Assembly: GCF_030272695.1 (NCBI RefSeq)
Contig: NZ_JARFYN010000028.1
Location: forward strand, 1 to 64,000
Source of the DNA: Martinezella calliandrae
GTDB lineage: Bacteria; Pseudomonadota; Alphaproteobacteria; Rhizobiales; Rhizobiaceae
Direction of reading: 5' to 3'
DNA length: 64,000 bases
The first letter of the stretch is position 1. Every line of letters starts with the position of its first letter. Both the position numbers and the translations under genes were made by a program. The notes under the pieces are model-generated. The model was not told where the DNA came from. It did not search any database and worked only from the letters and a program-made list of their open reading frames with translations. Of the stretch, positions 53,586 to 61,715 are shown in pieces.

Positions 53586-54404
53586 ATGCCTACAATCACG
53601 ACCACGGACGGCGTAAACATCTTCTACAAGGACTGGGGATCAGGCCAGCCGATCGTTTTCAGCCACGGCTGGCCGCTTTCGGCGGACGACTGGGATGCCC
53701 AGATGACCTTCTTCCTTCATCACGGCTACCGGGTAATCGCCCACGACCGGCGCGGCCACGGCCGGTCCGACCAGCCCGGCACCGGCAACGACATGGACCA
53801 CTGGGTTGCTGACCTCGCGGCCCTGACGGAGCACCTCAACTTGCGCGATGCGATCCACATCGGCCACTCCACAGGTGGCGGTGAGGTGGCTCGCTATGTC
53901 GCCCGCCACCAGGAGCGCGTCGCGAAGGCGGTGCTGGTCGCCTCACTGACGCCAAACATGTACCGGAGCGAGGAGAACCCGTCCGGTCAGCCGCCGGAGT
54001 GGTTCGAAGCGATTCGCGCGGGCGTGCTGGGCAACCGGTCGGAATTCTACCGTTTCGTCCCTGAGAATCCGTTCTACGGGTACAACCTCGATGGGGCCAA
54101 GCCTTCGGAGGCAATCATTGCGAACTGGTGGCGCCAGGGCATGGCTGGCGGCGCTCTCGCTCACCACGCGACTGTCGCCTCCTGGCTGGAAGATTATACC
54201 GAAGACCTCAAGAAGATCACCGTGCCGGTGCTGGTGATGCATGGCGAGGCCGATCAAGTCGTCCCCTTTGCAAGTTCAGTGCCGCGTGCGGTCGACCTGC
54301 TCAAGAACGGGTCGCTGAAGACCTATGCGGGCTACCCCCATGGCATGCTGACCACACATGCAGATATCCTTAACCCCGACCTGCTCTCGTTCATCAGGGC
54401 TTGA
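53586..54404 (+). CDS. Alpha/beta hydrolase, non-haem chloroperoxidase type
   Basis: A 272-residue alpha/beta hydrolase. The nucleophile elbow GHSTGGGE (Ser about residue 98), the oxyanion region FSHGWPLSADDW, the acid in VLVMHGEADQVVP and the catalytic His in GYPHGMLTTH form the triad. This matches cofactor-free haloperoxidases (perhydrolases/esterases) such as those of Pseudomonas and Streptomyces. The natural role is probably ester or lactone hydrolysis. GGAG precedes ATG 53586. Regulated by the divergent LysR protein, by inference. Confidence 0.9.
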   Translation: MPTITTTDGVNIFYKDWGSGQPIVFSHGWPLSADDWDAQMTFFLHHGYRVIAHDRRGHGRSDQPGTGNDMDHWVADLAALTEHLNLRDAIHIGHSTGGGEVARYVARHQERVAKAVLVASLTPNMYRSEENPSGQPPEWFEAIRAGVLGNRSEFYRFVPENPFYGYNLDGAKPSEAIIANWWRQGMAGGALAHHATVASWLEDYTEDLKKITVPVLVMHGEADQVVPFASSVPRAVDLLKNGSLKTYAGYPHGMLTTHADILNPDLLSFIRA

Positions 54405-54451
54405 CGACATCAACCGGACCGTGGCCTTCATCCAACGTCGGCCAGACGATC

Positions 54452-54476
54452 TGTCACCCGGCAGTGCCGGGTGACA
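54452..54476. terminator. Palindrome after the hydrolase gene
   Basis: TGTCACCCGGCA, one base, TGCCGGGTGACA: a perfect 12-base inverted repeat 48 bases after the stop. It is a likely terminator stem, though the T-run is missing. Confidence 0.5.
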
Positions 54477-54551
54477 CCTGTTGGTGCTGGTACGTGGAGT
54501 GTTCAGGAGGGTGCTTCCGACAGTGGCATTTTGCTTGGTGCGTAGTGAAAG

Positions 54552-54737
54552 ATGCAACTTGTCGCGCTTAAATTTTTCGTTGCGGTGGCCGATTACTCCA
54601 CCGGCCGAAATGGCTCGGCGTCTCGGCTTCGACAACTAGGAGTTAAGAGCAGAGGTGTGTCCGTTGATTTAATGTCGGAAGTACCACCAGCTTCCGAAGT
54701 GCTCATTAAAGGCTCGTTTTTCGGCTTCCGGCCTTAG
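54552..54737 (+). pseudogene. Possible LysR N-terminal remnant
   Basis: A 61-codon frame beginning MQLVALKFFVAVADYST and continuing GSASRLRQLGVKSRGVS. These two pieces resemble the first helix and the helix-turn-helix of LysR proteins, with a small distortion between them. The rest of the regulator is absent. The similarity is short and could be chance. Confidence 0.3.
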
Positions 54738-54793
54738 GTAACTTCAGGCAGTGCACGGGCGGCTTGGGAGTCTAAAGAAATACTCGCACACTT

Positions 54794-54815
54794 AGCTCCC
54801 TACGGGGAGCTTTTG
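54794..54815 (+). terminator. Intrinsic terminator
   Basis: AGCTCCC, TACG loop, GGGAGCT followed by TTT and further T-rich sequence: a classical rho-independent terminator for plus-strand transcription. No intact gene precedes it closely, so it may end the transcript of the decayed frame at 54552. Confidence 0.6.
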
Positions 54816-55191
54816 TGTTTCTGGGCCCATGTGCGCCCCGCCCTTAAGGTTCGATATCGCATGGCCGCTCGGGCAAACATGCGCGATCCGGGTCTGACGA
54901 ACAACTCGCGTTTCATTAGTGGCGGTTCGCAGCGCCGTGCGTGATGCGATCGCGTCGCGACGAGTTCAAAAGGCGCGGCACTACGGGCGAGGCCGTTGAC
55001 TGATGTTCGTCTTCGTCAACAGCCAGTGAAATTCCTCTATCGTCTTGGCGAGCGTCGCCATCGACGCGCTGTCTTCGAACACAAACGAGCCCTCGACGTC
55101 TCCTCGTACCGCCTGCCGCTGGCTTCACCGATGCTGACGATCTCAGCAGCTTGGACAGAGAATATCGCCAGATTATGGGGGCTGCGTGACC

Positions 55192-55443
55192 TCACTCGTC
55201 AAAGATATAGACGTCGCCTTCGTCGAGCGCTGCAATGAATGCCATTCGCGCTTCCTCTGCGTTCATCCGTCCGTCATGCGCCGCCAGCAGTGCTTTCTTG
55301 CCGGCTTGAAAGGCTTTGCCGTCTTCAAACCTCGGCCATCCGTTCAACATGTAGTCGGCCGCGCGCTCTACATTCGAGATTACCAGCCGCGCGCCGGACT
55401 GCCGCGTTTCGACTATCACCGACTTACTCCACCAGTGGGCCAT
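55192..55443 (-). CDS. DUF982 family protein
   Basis: An 83-residue protein with the DUF982 pattern: a Trp at the N-terminus, RLVISNVERAADYMLNGWP in the middle and AEEARMAFIAALDEGDVYI at the end. DUF982 proteins are small, of unknown function, and strikingly numerous in rhizobia, often on plasmids and islands. ATG 55443 follows AAGGAGAA. It may be co-regulated with nothing here; the neighbour upstream is divergent. Confidence 0.78.
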   Translation of the reverse strand: MAHWWSKSVIVETRQSGARLVISNVERAADYMLNGWPRFEDGKAFQAGKKALLAAHDGRMNAEEARMAFIAALDEGDVYIFDE

Positions 55444-55518
55444 GAGCATTCTCCTTACCATCGTCAACGGGCGGAATCTCGGAATGTTCCGGAGGGTTCT
55501 TGGTGAGCAGATCACCGA

Positions 55519-55965
55519 ATGGCATCAACATCCGCCGCTTCCTCTGAAGCTGCCCAACGCCGGCAGACCGAGAGGCGCGCGAAATGCGGCAAAGAGCGGA
55601 TCAGCCGCATGGAGGAAGCATTCGACTGGATCCGCAAGTACGTGTGGGATGAGGAAGCGCGGCAGGCATTGCTTGCCTACGCCTATGTCAAAGCCCGCGG
55701 GTGGGATTGGAGTCGATATCTGAGCACCCGCAATCGCCGCAACCCGAAGAAAAGGGCTTGGGTTAAACGAACGGTTCAGCGGTGGATTTTTAAATCATTG
55801 CAAATGATTGAAGCTAACTTGCCCAAGAGTGAAATAATCTTGCGCGGTGAGGTAACTTTACATGTGTCCCACACAGAGGCAAAACACACGGGCAAATCGA
55901 TAACATCCGGCGATTTGCGCACCCGGGCGATACCTGATGCAGAGCTGCCGGCAGAGGCGGCGTAG
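55519..55965 (+). CDS. Hypothetical protein, possibly DUF6362-like (phage-type)
   Basis: A 148-residue basic protein. The central part (ERISRMEEAFDWIRKYVWDE to KKRAWVKRTVQRWIFKSLQM) resembles small phage or integrated-element DNA-binding proteins of the DUF6362 kind, in which a MEE-W helix is followed by a W-rich recognition helix. The similarity is from memory and short. The start is unsure; the ATG at 55519 has no strong ribosome-binding site. It fits the view of old prophage or island material before the tRNA. Confidence 0.5.
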   Translation: MASTSAASSEAAQRRQTERRAKCGKERISRMEEAFDWIRKYVWDEEARQALLAYAYVKARGWDWSRYLSTRNRRNPKKRAWVKRTVQRWIFKSLQMIEANLPKSEIILRGEVTLHVSHTEAKHTGKSITSGDLRTRAIPDAELPAEAA

Positions 55966-55994
55966 ATCCAGGCGCTTTGTGAAAAGTCCGGCTT

Positions 55995-56387
55995 TTAATA
56001 CTCGATAAAAATGTGGCCAATGGGCTCTCTATAATACATCACAGCATCGTGTCCTGGATCCCGGCCTTCAGATAGCTCGAAAGGGAGCCTTTTCCCCGTC
56101 TGACGCAAGTTTATGGAAAGCGTTTCGGGTTCCGCCACGCATGAATTGAATCCACAATCGACACGCAGTCGGCTGGTTTCAGCAACGATTGTGAGCCCTA
56201 CATCAGGGTTACGATGATCGACCAGTTCGCAATCGCGGTCTAGTCGGCAAGTGACCACACCAAAAAATGGCTCGGCCCCTTCAATCATTACTCCGAAGGC
56301 CACTTTTCGCTCAGGAGCATTGTCTTGAGAGAAAGCAACACAGGGCAATGTCAAGAGAGCGGATAGAAGTATGATGAGAGTTCGCAA
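55995..56387 (-). CDS. Exported hypothetical protein
   Basis: A 130-residue protein with a clear Sec signal peptide (MRTLIILLSALLTLPCVAFS, cleavage near residue 20). The mature part is about 110 residues with four cysteines (pairs near VTCRLDRDC and DCGFNSC), suggesting periplasmic disulfides. I recognise no family. GGAGGT lies eight bases upstream of the ATG. Confidence 0.6.
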   Translation of the reverse strand: MRTLIILLSALLTLPCVAFSQDNAPERKVAFGVMIEGAEPFFGVVTCRLDRDCELVDHRNPDVGLTIVAETSRLRVDCGFNSCVAEPETLSINLRQTGKRLPFELSEGRDPGHDAVMYYREPIGHIFIEY

Positions 56388-56534
56388 GGTTACCTCCAGA
56401 GAAGCCCAACGCGCCGCTTAAAATCGCGCCAAAATTGTGTTTGATCAAATGGCGGAACGAACAGCTTTGCTTCCTATGTGCTTCCTGTCGATTTTTTCCT
56501 CGAAGCGAAAACTCGCTAAAGCCCCTGAAAAATA

Positions 56535-56611
56535 TGGCGCACCCGACAGGATTCGAACCTGTGACCTTTGGAATCGGAATCCAACACTCTATCCAGCTGA
56601 GCTACGGGTGC
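56535..56611 (-). tRNA. tRNA-Arg (anticodon CCG)
   Basis: A 77-base cloverleaf on the minus strand. The acceptor stem GCACCCG pairs with CGGGTGC, followed by discriminator G and an encoded CCA. The anticodon stem TTGGA/TCCAA encloses loop TTCCGAT, giving anticodon CCG, which reads CGG. The T-arm ACAGG-TTCGAAT-CCTGT is canonical. Its 3' end faces the island-like region to the left, a usual integration point, but no matching direct repeat was found. Confidence 0.95.
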
Positions 56612-56724
56612 ATGCCTTAGGCTATCTGACTCGCCTGTCCGATGAGGTGGTTCTTAGCCTAGGAAGCGCTTGGCTTCAATGCGGAAAATGCGGGAAAGCG
56701 CATATCGGCTTTTCTGAATGAAAG

Positions 56725-56755
56725 AAGGCCGCGATCGCTTGGGGGGCGCGGCCTT
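56725..56755 (-). terminator. Terminator of the sugar ABC operon
   Basis: Perfect inverted repeat AAGGCCGCG ... CGCGGCCTT lies 28-58 bases after the ATPase stop; on the minus strand it is followed by CTTTC. It probably ends the xylFHG-like transcript. Confidence 0.65.
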
Positions 56756-56782
56756 GTTTGTTTGCTTGAGAATATCAGGGGC

Positions 56783-57565
56783 TCAGCTCTTCATCGCGCC
56801 GGGGCCGGGGATGGCCTTGGGGGGGACCTTGCCGAGGATGATCATACCGAGGACTTCGTCCTTGGTGACGTCTTCGGTGCGGGCATGGCCGACGACCTGG
56901 CCGTTCTTCATCACCGAGACGCGGTCGGCGAGATCGAAGACGTCGTGGATGTCGTGGCTGATGAGGAAGATGCCGATGCCGTCCTTCTTCAATTCCTTGA
57001 TCAGGTCGCCGACCTGCGCCGTTTCCTGGGGCCCGAGAGCCGCCGTCGGCTCGTCCATGATCAGGATGCGGGCGTTGAAGAGGATGGCGCGGGCGATTGC
57101 TACCGACTGGCGCTGGCCGCCGGAGAGCGCCTTCACCGGCTCCTTGAAGCGCTTGAAGTTGGGGTTCAGTCGGCCCATCACTTTGCGGGCCGAGGCTTCC
57201 ATGGCGACGTCGTCGAGCGTGCCCCAGCGGGTCTGCAGCTCGCGGCCGAGATAGAGATTGGCGGCGGCGTCGACATTGTCGGCGACGGCAAGCGTCTGGT
57301 AGATCGTCTCGATACCGTATTTCTTGGCGTCGCGCGGCGTGCGGATATCGGCCGGCTCGCCATTGATCAGGATTTCCCCGCTGTCGCGCTTGTAGGCGCC
57401 GGAGAGGATCTTGATTAGCGTCGACTTGCCGGCACCATTATGGCCGAGCAGCGCCACGACTTCGCCGGGGAAGAGGTCGACCGAGGCGTTGTCGACGGCG
57501 TGGATGCCGCCGAAGGAGATGGAAATGTTCTTCATTTCCACAAGCGGAGTGGTTTGATCCGTCAT
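56783..57565 (-). CDS. Sugar ABC transporter ATPase, single-domain (XylG/FrcA-like)
   Basis: A 260-residue ATPase with Walker A GHNGAGKSTL, signature LSGGQRQSVAIAR and Walker B LIMDEPTAALG. Most carbohydrate importers of this class use a double-domain ATPase of about 500 residues, so this is the half-size FrcA type, which must dimerise. It lies 15 bases after the permease and is the last gene of the operon. It probably powers D-xylose or related sugar uptake; substrate by context. Confidence 0.9.
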   Translation of the reverse strand: MTDQTTPLVEMKNISISFGGIHAVDNASVDLFPGEVVALLGHNGAGKSTLIKILSGAYKRDSGEILINGEPADIRTPRDAKKYGIETIYQTLAVADNVDAAANLYLGRELQTRWGTLDDVAMEASARKVMGRLNPNFKRFKEPVKALSGGQRQSVAIARAILFNARILIMDEPTAALGPQETAQVGDLIKELKKDGIGIFLISHDIHDVFDLADRVSVMKNGQVVGHARTEDVTKDEVLGMIILGKVPPKAIPGPGAMKS

Positions 57566-57580
57566 GGTTCAGAATTCCTT

Positions 57581-58909
57581 TTACTTGGCGCGCGAGCGGT
57601 AGACGATGTCGAGCCAAACGGCGACCACCAGGACAACACCGACGACGACGTTCTGAATTGGCGTATCGACATTGGCGAGACCCATGCCCGACTGCAGCGA
57701 TTGCATGACCAGGGCGCCGATCATGGCTCCGGCGACCGTACCGCTGCCACCGGCAAGCGACGTGCCGCCGATGACGGCTGCGGCGATGGTGAAGAGCTCG
57801 TAGGTCGTGCCCTGCGAGTTGACGGCCGAGTTGAGGCGCGCTGTGGAAATGGCGGCCGCGACGGCGGCGAGGAAGCCCATCAGCGCGAAGATCCTGACGA
57901 TGACCCATTTGGTCTTGATGCCAGCGAGCTCAGCTGCTTCCGGATTGCCGCCGATTGCGAAGACATAGCGGCCGAAGCGCAGGCGCGTGGAGATGAAGGT
58001 CATCACGATGCCGATGAAGACGGCGATGAGAACTGGAACGGCGATGCCGTAGGGAATATCCAGTCCCGTCTCCGGCCAGGGAATATTATGGTCCGTGGCG
58101 TAGCGCTTGGCGATGCCGACCGGCCAATCATAGCTGTTGAAAAGATAGACCGTGCCGAGGACGATCAGGGAGCCGAGGGCGGCGAGAAAATATTCCGCCC
58201 AAAGCGGACGGCGCGGAAAGTGAAAGCGCTTTCTCTGCTGGCGCGAGCCGATGATGCCGGCAATGATCAGCAGGCAGGCGATCACACCCACCACCCAGCT
58301 CCAGGTCGCGCCGATCGAACCGGTGGCGCCGCCGCCGCCCATGACGACGAAGGTGGAGTCCATCGGCGCCACGGTCTGGCCACTGGTGACATACCAGGCG
58401 AGGCCACGCCAGACGAGAAATCCGCCGAGCGTGACAATGAAGGAGGGGACATTCATGAAGGCGGTGATCGCGCCCTGGAAGGCGCCGATGGCCGTGCCGA
58501 TGACCAGACCGCAGATCAGCGTGATGGCCCAGGTCCAGGAGCTGTCGAAGCCGAGATATTGCGGCAGCCATTTGGCCTGGATGACGCCCATGATCATGGC
58601 GACGAAGCCGAGCAGCGAGCCGACCGAAAGATCGATGTTGCGCGTGACGATGACCAGCACCATGCCGGTGGCAAGCACCGCGATTTCGCAGGTCTGCACC
58701 GAAAGGTTCCAAAGATTTCTGGCGGTGAGGAACTCCCGGCCGTCGAATATCCGGAGATAAAGATCGAAGCCGATCCAGATGATCAGCAGCGCTCCGATCA
58801 TGCCGAGCAGGCGGGTATCGATTTCGGTAGCACGCAGGAAGCGGGTGATTAGGCCGACTTCTGTGTCGCGTGGACCGCTCGATGTTGTGGACTGTGTCAT
58901 GTCGGCCAT
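57581..58909 (-). CDS. xylH: Sugar ABC transporter permease, XylH-like
   Basis: A 442-residue RbsC/XylH-type permease with about ten to twelve membrane segments. Conserved parts include VLVIVTRNIDLSVGSLLGF, NVPSFIVTLGGFLVWRGLAW and IGGTSLAGGSGTV. The extra length relative to RbsC (about 320) comes from the inserted region around residues 210-290, typical of XylH. It sits between the binding protein and ATPase genes. The start could be ATG 58909 or the ATG three codons later. Confidence 0.88.
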   Translation of the reverse strand: MADMTQSTTSSGPRDTEVGLITRFLRATEIDTRLLGMIGALLIIWIGFDLYLRIFDGREFLTARNLWNLSVQTCEIAVLATGMVLVIVTRNIDLSVGSLLGFVAMIMGVIQAKWLPQYLGFDSSWTWAITLICGLVIGTAIGAFQGAITAFMNVPSFIVTLGGFLVWRGLAWYVTSGQTVAPMDSTFVVMGGGGATGSIGATWSWVVGVIACLLIIAGIIGSRQQRKRFHFPRRPLWAEYFLAALGSLIVLGTVYLFNSYDWPVGIAKRYATDHNIPWPETGLDIPYGIAVPVLIAVFIGIVMTFISTRLRFGRYVFAIGGNPEAAELAGIKTKWVIVRIFALMGFLAAVAAAISTARLNSAVNSQGTTYELFTIAAAVIGGTSLAGGSGTVAGAMIGALVMQSLQSGMGLANVDTPIQNVVVGVVLVVAVWLDIVYRSRAK

Positions 58910-59136
58910 CGCTTTGCCGTTCTCCCACTGTTGGGCGCGGTCTGCGATGCATTCTGGGCTATCGCTGGCGATACCGCGCCAATCTCAACTATGCGTCATC
59001 GCCTGTGTGGCCGGTCTTCGTTCCGGTCCCGTCGACCGCCATCCGGCGGGCCAGCGGGATATGCGATGGCGCAGCACGATGCGGGAAGCGTGGTCTCCAA
59101 CTACAAGGGAGAGTTGTCTGCTCCTGATCCGCATTC

Positions 59137-59166
59137 GACGCCGCAACGGAGTGCCGCTGCGGCGTC
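59137..59166 (-). repeat. Hairpin between xylF- and xylH-like genes
   Basis: GACGCCGCA, 12 bases, TGCGGCGTC: a perfect 9-base inverted repeat 35 bases after the binding-protein stop, inside a 291-base spacer. It probably protects the 3' end of the binding-protein mRNA, giving it higher expression than the membrane genes. Confidence 0.55.
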
Positions 59167-59200
59167 GGTATTATGATCGGGTCAACCGTTCAAGGACAGC

Positions 59201-60241
59201 TTATTTGCAGGCTGCAACAGCGCCGGCCTTTACGCCCTGGCAAGCTTCAGCCTTGGTGATCCAGCCGGCGTCGATGACGACGTTCAGGTTGTCCTTGGTG
59301 ATCGGCTGCGGGGTCAGGAAGACCGACTTCATCGGAACATGCTTCGGGCCGCCGGTGAAAGTCTGGACGCCGGTGATCTGGTCCATGGACTTGCCGTTGG
59401 CGAGGTCGATGGCGATTTCGGCGGCGCGCTTGCCGAGCTCACGCGAGTCCTTCCAGATGGAGACGGTCTGCGTGCCGAGCGCGATGCGGTTCAGGGCCGC
59501 CTTGTCGGCGTCCTGGCCGGAAACCGGAACGGAGCCGGCGAGGCCCTGGGCGTCGAGAGCGGCAACGGCGCCGCCGGCAGTGCCGTCGTTGGAGGCGACG
59601 ACCGCGTCAACCTTGTTGTTGTTGGCGGTCAGGAACTGCTCCATGTTGCGCTGCGCGTTCTGCGGCAGCCAGCCATCCGTGTAGGCTTCGCCGACATTCT
59701 TGATCTTGCCGGCGTCGATGGAGGGCTTCAGCACTTCCATCTGGCCAGAGAAGAGGAAGTCGGCGTTCGGGTCGGTCGACGAGCCCTTGATGAAGACGTA
59801 ATTGCCTTGCGGCTTGGCCTTCAGGATTTCGCGAGCCTGCATACGGCCCACTTCCTTGTTGTCGAATGTGATGTAGAAGGCGGCCTTATTTTCGATCAGG
59901 CGGTCGTAGCCGATGACCGGAATGCCTTCGTCGGCAGCCTTTTCAACGGCCGGGCCGATGGCGTCGGAGTCCTGAGCGAGAATGATGAGAGCGTTGGCAC
60001 CCTGGGAAATCAGAGATTCAACGTCGGTCAACTGCTTGGAAGCGGAAGATTGGGCATCAGCGGAAATATACTTGGCGCCAACAGCAGCGAGTGCCTTCTT
60101 GATGGCAGCTTCGTCGGTCTTCCAACGCTCTTCCTGGAAGTTTGACCAGGAAACACCGACGACGAGATCCTTCGCGAAGGCCGCTGTCTGCATGGTCAAA
60201 ACGATGGCCGCGCCGGCAGCCAGCTTGATTAAAGCTCTCAT
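59201..60241 (-). CDS. xylF: D-xylose-type ABC transporter binding protein, XylF-like
   Basis: A 346-residue periplasmic binding protein with a Sec signal peptide (cleavage after TAAFA). The mature start KDLVVGVSWSNFQEERWKTD matches XylF, as do YDRLIENK, GSSTDPNADF and ASNDGTAGG, which line the sugar pocket in D-xylose-binding proteins. ATG 60241 follows GGGAGGA; the longer frame to 60379 crosses the operator. First gene of the importer operon, divergent from a ROK regulator. Confidence 0.9.
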   Translation of the reverse strand: MRALIKLAAGAAIVLTMQTAAFAKDLVVGVSWSNFQEERWKTDEAAIKKALAAVGAKYISADAQSSASKQLTDVESLISQGANALIILAQDSDAIGPAVEKAADEGIPVIGYDRLIENKAAFYITFDNKEVGRMQAREILKAKPQGNYVFIKGSSTDPNADFLFSGQMEVLKPSIDAGKIKNVGEAYTDGWLPQNAQRNMEQFLTANNNKVDAVVASNDGTAGGAVAALDAQGLAGSVPVSGQDADKAALNRIALGTQTVSIWKDSRELGKRAAEIAIDLANGKSMDQITGVQTFTGGPKHVPMKSVFLTPQPITKDNLNVVIDAGWITKAEACQGVKAGAVAACK

Positions 60242-60327
60242 ATTATCCTCCCGAGTGAATGCGACCGCACGTGCCCTGAGCTCCCGCCGGCCGCCGCGAT
60301 AACGCTGTCGAAAAAGGTTCGGATTTT

Positions 60328-60346
60328 TTTCTCGACAGTCGAGAAA
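60328..60346. promoter_or_regulatory. Palindromic operator between xylF- and ROK-regulator genes
   Basis: TTTCTCGAC, A, GTCGAGAAA is a perfect 19-base palindrome in the divergent gap, 87 bases from the xylF start and about 118 from the regulator start. It fits a ROK/XylR-type operator. A similar half-site (CAACTGTCAA) follows near 60368. Confidence 0.7.
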
Positions 60347-60463
60347 TTTAGTGTCAGAGATTTTTTCAACTGTCAACACCGCACTGCCAGGTTTAATCGG
60401 CCGTTGAAGAACAGCCGGCTAGAGTTGCCGACAGGAGGAGTGGAATGAGCGGGAGGCTTGATG

Positions 60464-61705
60464 ATGCTGGCCAAATCGAGCACCGAATTGGTCCGCCAGA
60501 AAAACAGTGTTCTGGTGCTGACGGCGCTACGCCGCCACGGTCCGCTCGCCCATACTGAACTTTCTGATTTCACCAAGCTTTCATCGGCGACAATATCGGT
60601 CATCACCACCGATCTGGAACGGGCGCAGATCATCGAGAAGGCCGAACACCAGACAGCAAGCGGCCGCGGCCGCCCACGCGTCTTGTTTTCGCAGCGGCGC
60701 AATTGCGGCTATCTCATCGTTGTCATAATTTCGTCGGATGCCGTTCAATATTCGCTCGTGGACTATGCCGGCCGGCTGATCGACCGGTTCACCGAGGACA
60801 GGCAGCAGACCGTTTCGAACGTCGCCTCTTTTGTGCGCGGGCTGCGCGACGCCTTGAACCGGATCGTCGTCCGTTCGCGATTGTCGCGTGACAAGATTAT
60901 GATGATTTCCATCAGCAGCAAGGGCCTGGTAGAAAGTTCGGAGCCGGTGCTGCGCTGGTCGCCGATATTCGGGCGTGAGCAGATCGATTTTGCCGCTGTG
61001 CTGCGCGACGAATGGTCGGCGAAAGTCATCCTCGACAACGAGACGCTGCTCGTCGCTGCAGCCGTCGGCCGCCTGGAGGAAAATAAAAAGGGCCGTGACT
61101 TCCGCGCGCTTGCGGCACTCTCGCTCGGCCACAGCATCGGCCTTGGCGTGGTGCGCCGCGGCGATGAAGGAAAGCTCCAGATATCTGCGCCGAATTTCGG
61201 CCATATGCTGCATATGCCGGGCGGTGGACTCTGTCGCTGCGGCTCGCGCGGCTGCATAGAGGCCTATGCCGGCTTCTACGCCATTCTGCGCACGGCCTTC
61301 GACGTGCCGCTCGACACGATCCCCGCGAAATTCGTGCCGGTCGCCGAACTCGACAAGATCGCAACAAGCGCCCGGCAGGGCAGTCGCCGCAATATCCACG
61401 CCTTCCGGCAGGCGGGATTGGCACTCGGCTATGGTCTCTCGCGCGTGCTCAGCCTGCACGAAAGCATGCCGATCGCGATCACAGGCCCCGGGACGCGCTA
61501 TTACGACTTGCTGCTGGAGGGCATTTCCGAGGGGCTGGCGGAATCGCATGTCGTGCGCATGGAGGGCATGCCGGAGCTGCGGGTGATGGCGGACGAACCG
61601 ACGCTGGTGTTTGAGGGGCACCTCAACCGGGCGCTGGCGATGATGGACGATGACATCGTCAGATCAGGAGTTGCCGTTGCGGAATTGAATGAGCAGACTG
61701 TTTGA
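60464..61705 (+). CDS. xylR: ROK family transcriptional regulator, XylR-like
   Basis: A 413-residue ROK repressor with an N-terminal winged helix (TELVRQKNSVLVLTALRRHG, then LSSATISVITTDLERAQII) and a sugar-kinase-like C-terminal domain. The ROK zinc motif CRCGSRGC is intact near residue 260. The ATP-binding residues of true kinases appear lost, as in regulators. Of three adjacent candidate starts I prefer ATG 60464, seven bases after GGGAGG. An out-of-frame ATG at 60444 with a stronger ribosome-binding site precedes it. It should repress the divergent sugar importer in the absence of xylose or a related sugar. Confidence 0.87.
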   Translation: MLAKSSTELVRQKNSVLVLTALRRHGPLAHTELSDFTKLSSATISVITTDLERAQIIEKAEHQTASGRGRPRVLFSQRRNCGYLIVVIISSDAVQYSLVDYAGRLIDRFTEDRQQTVSNVASFVRGLRDALNRIVVRSRLSRDKIMMISISSKGLVESSEPVLRWSPIFGREQIDFAAVLRDEWSAKVILDNETLLVAAAVGRLEENKKGRDFRALAALSLGHSIGLGVVRRGDEGKLQISAPNFGHMLHMPGGGLCRCGSRGCIEAYAGFYAILRTAFDVPLDTIPAKFVPVAELDKIATSARQGSRRNIHAFRQAGLALGYGLSRVLSLHESMPIAITGPGTRYYDLLLEGISEGLAESHVVRMEGMPELRVMADEPTLVFEGHLNRALAMMDDDIVRSGVAVAELNEQTV

Positions 61706-61715
61706 GGAGGGGACT

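Larger units (their letters stand above)
54405..55191. other. Gene-poor region with remnants and hairpins
   Basis: About 790 bases. Listed separately are two hairpins and a possible LysR remnant. On the minus strand, between about 55100 and 54981, a short protein-like frame (FEDSASMATLAKTIEEFHWL) starts possibly at GTG and ends at 54981; I recognise no family. The pattern suggests repeated insertion and decay. Confidence 0.35.

Noticed and set aside
56535..56611. tRNA-Arg as proven attachment site of the island
   Set aside because: Position and orientation fit, but I found no duplicated tRNA 3' end at the left side near 44-46 kb and no integrase beside the tRNA.
57440..58852. Plus-strand 470-codon frame opposite the sugar permease
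   Set aside because: Antisense to xylH-like and ATPase genes; composition is dominated by D, G, E and R, as typical for antisense of membrane proteins.
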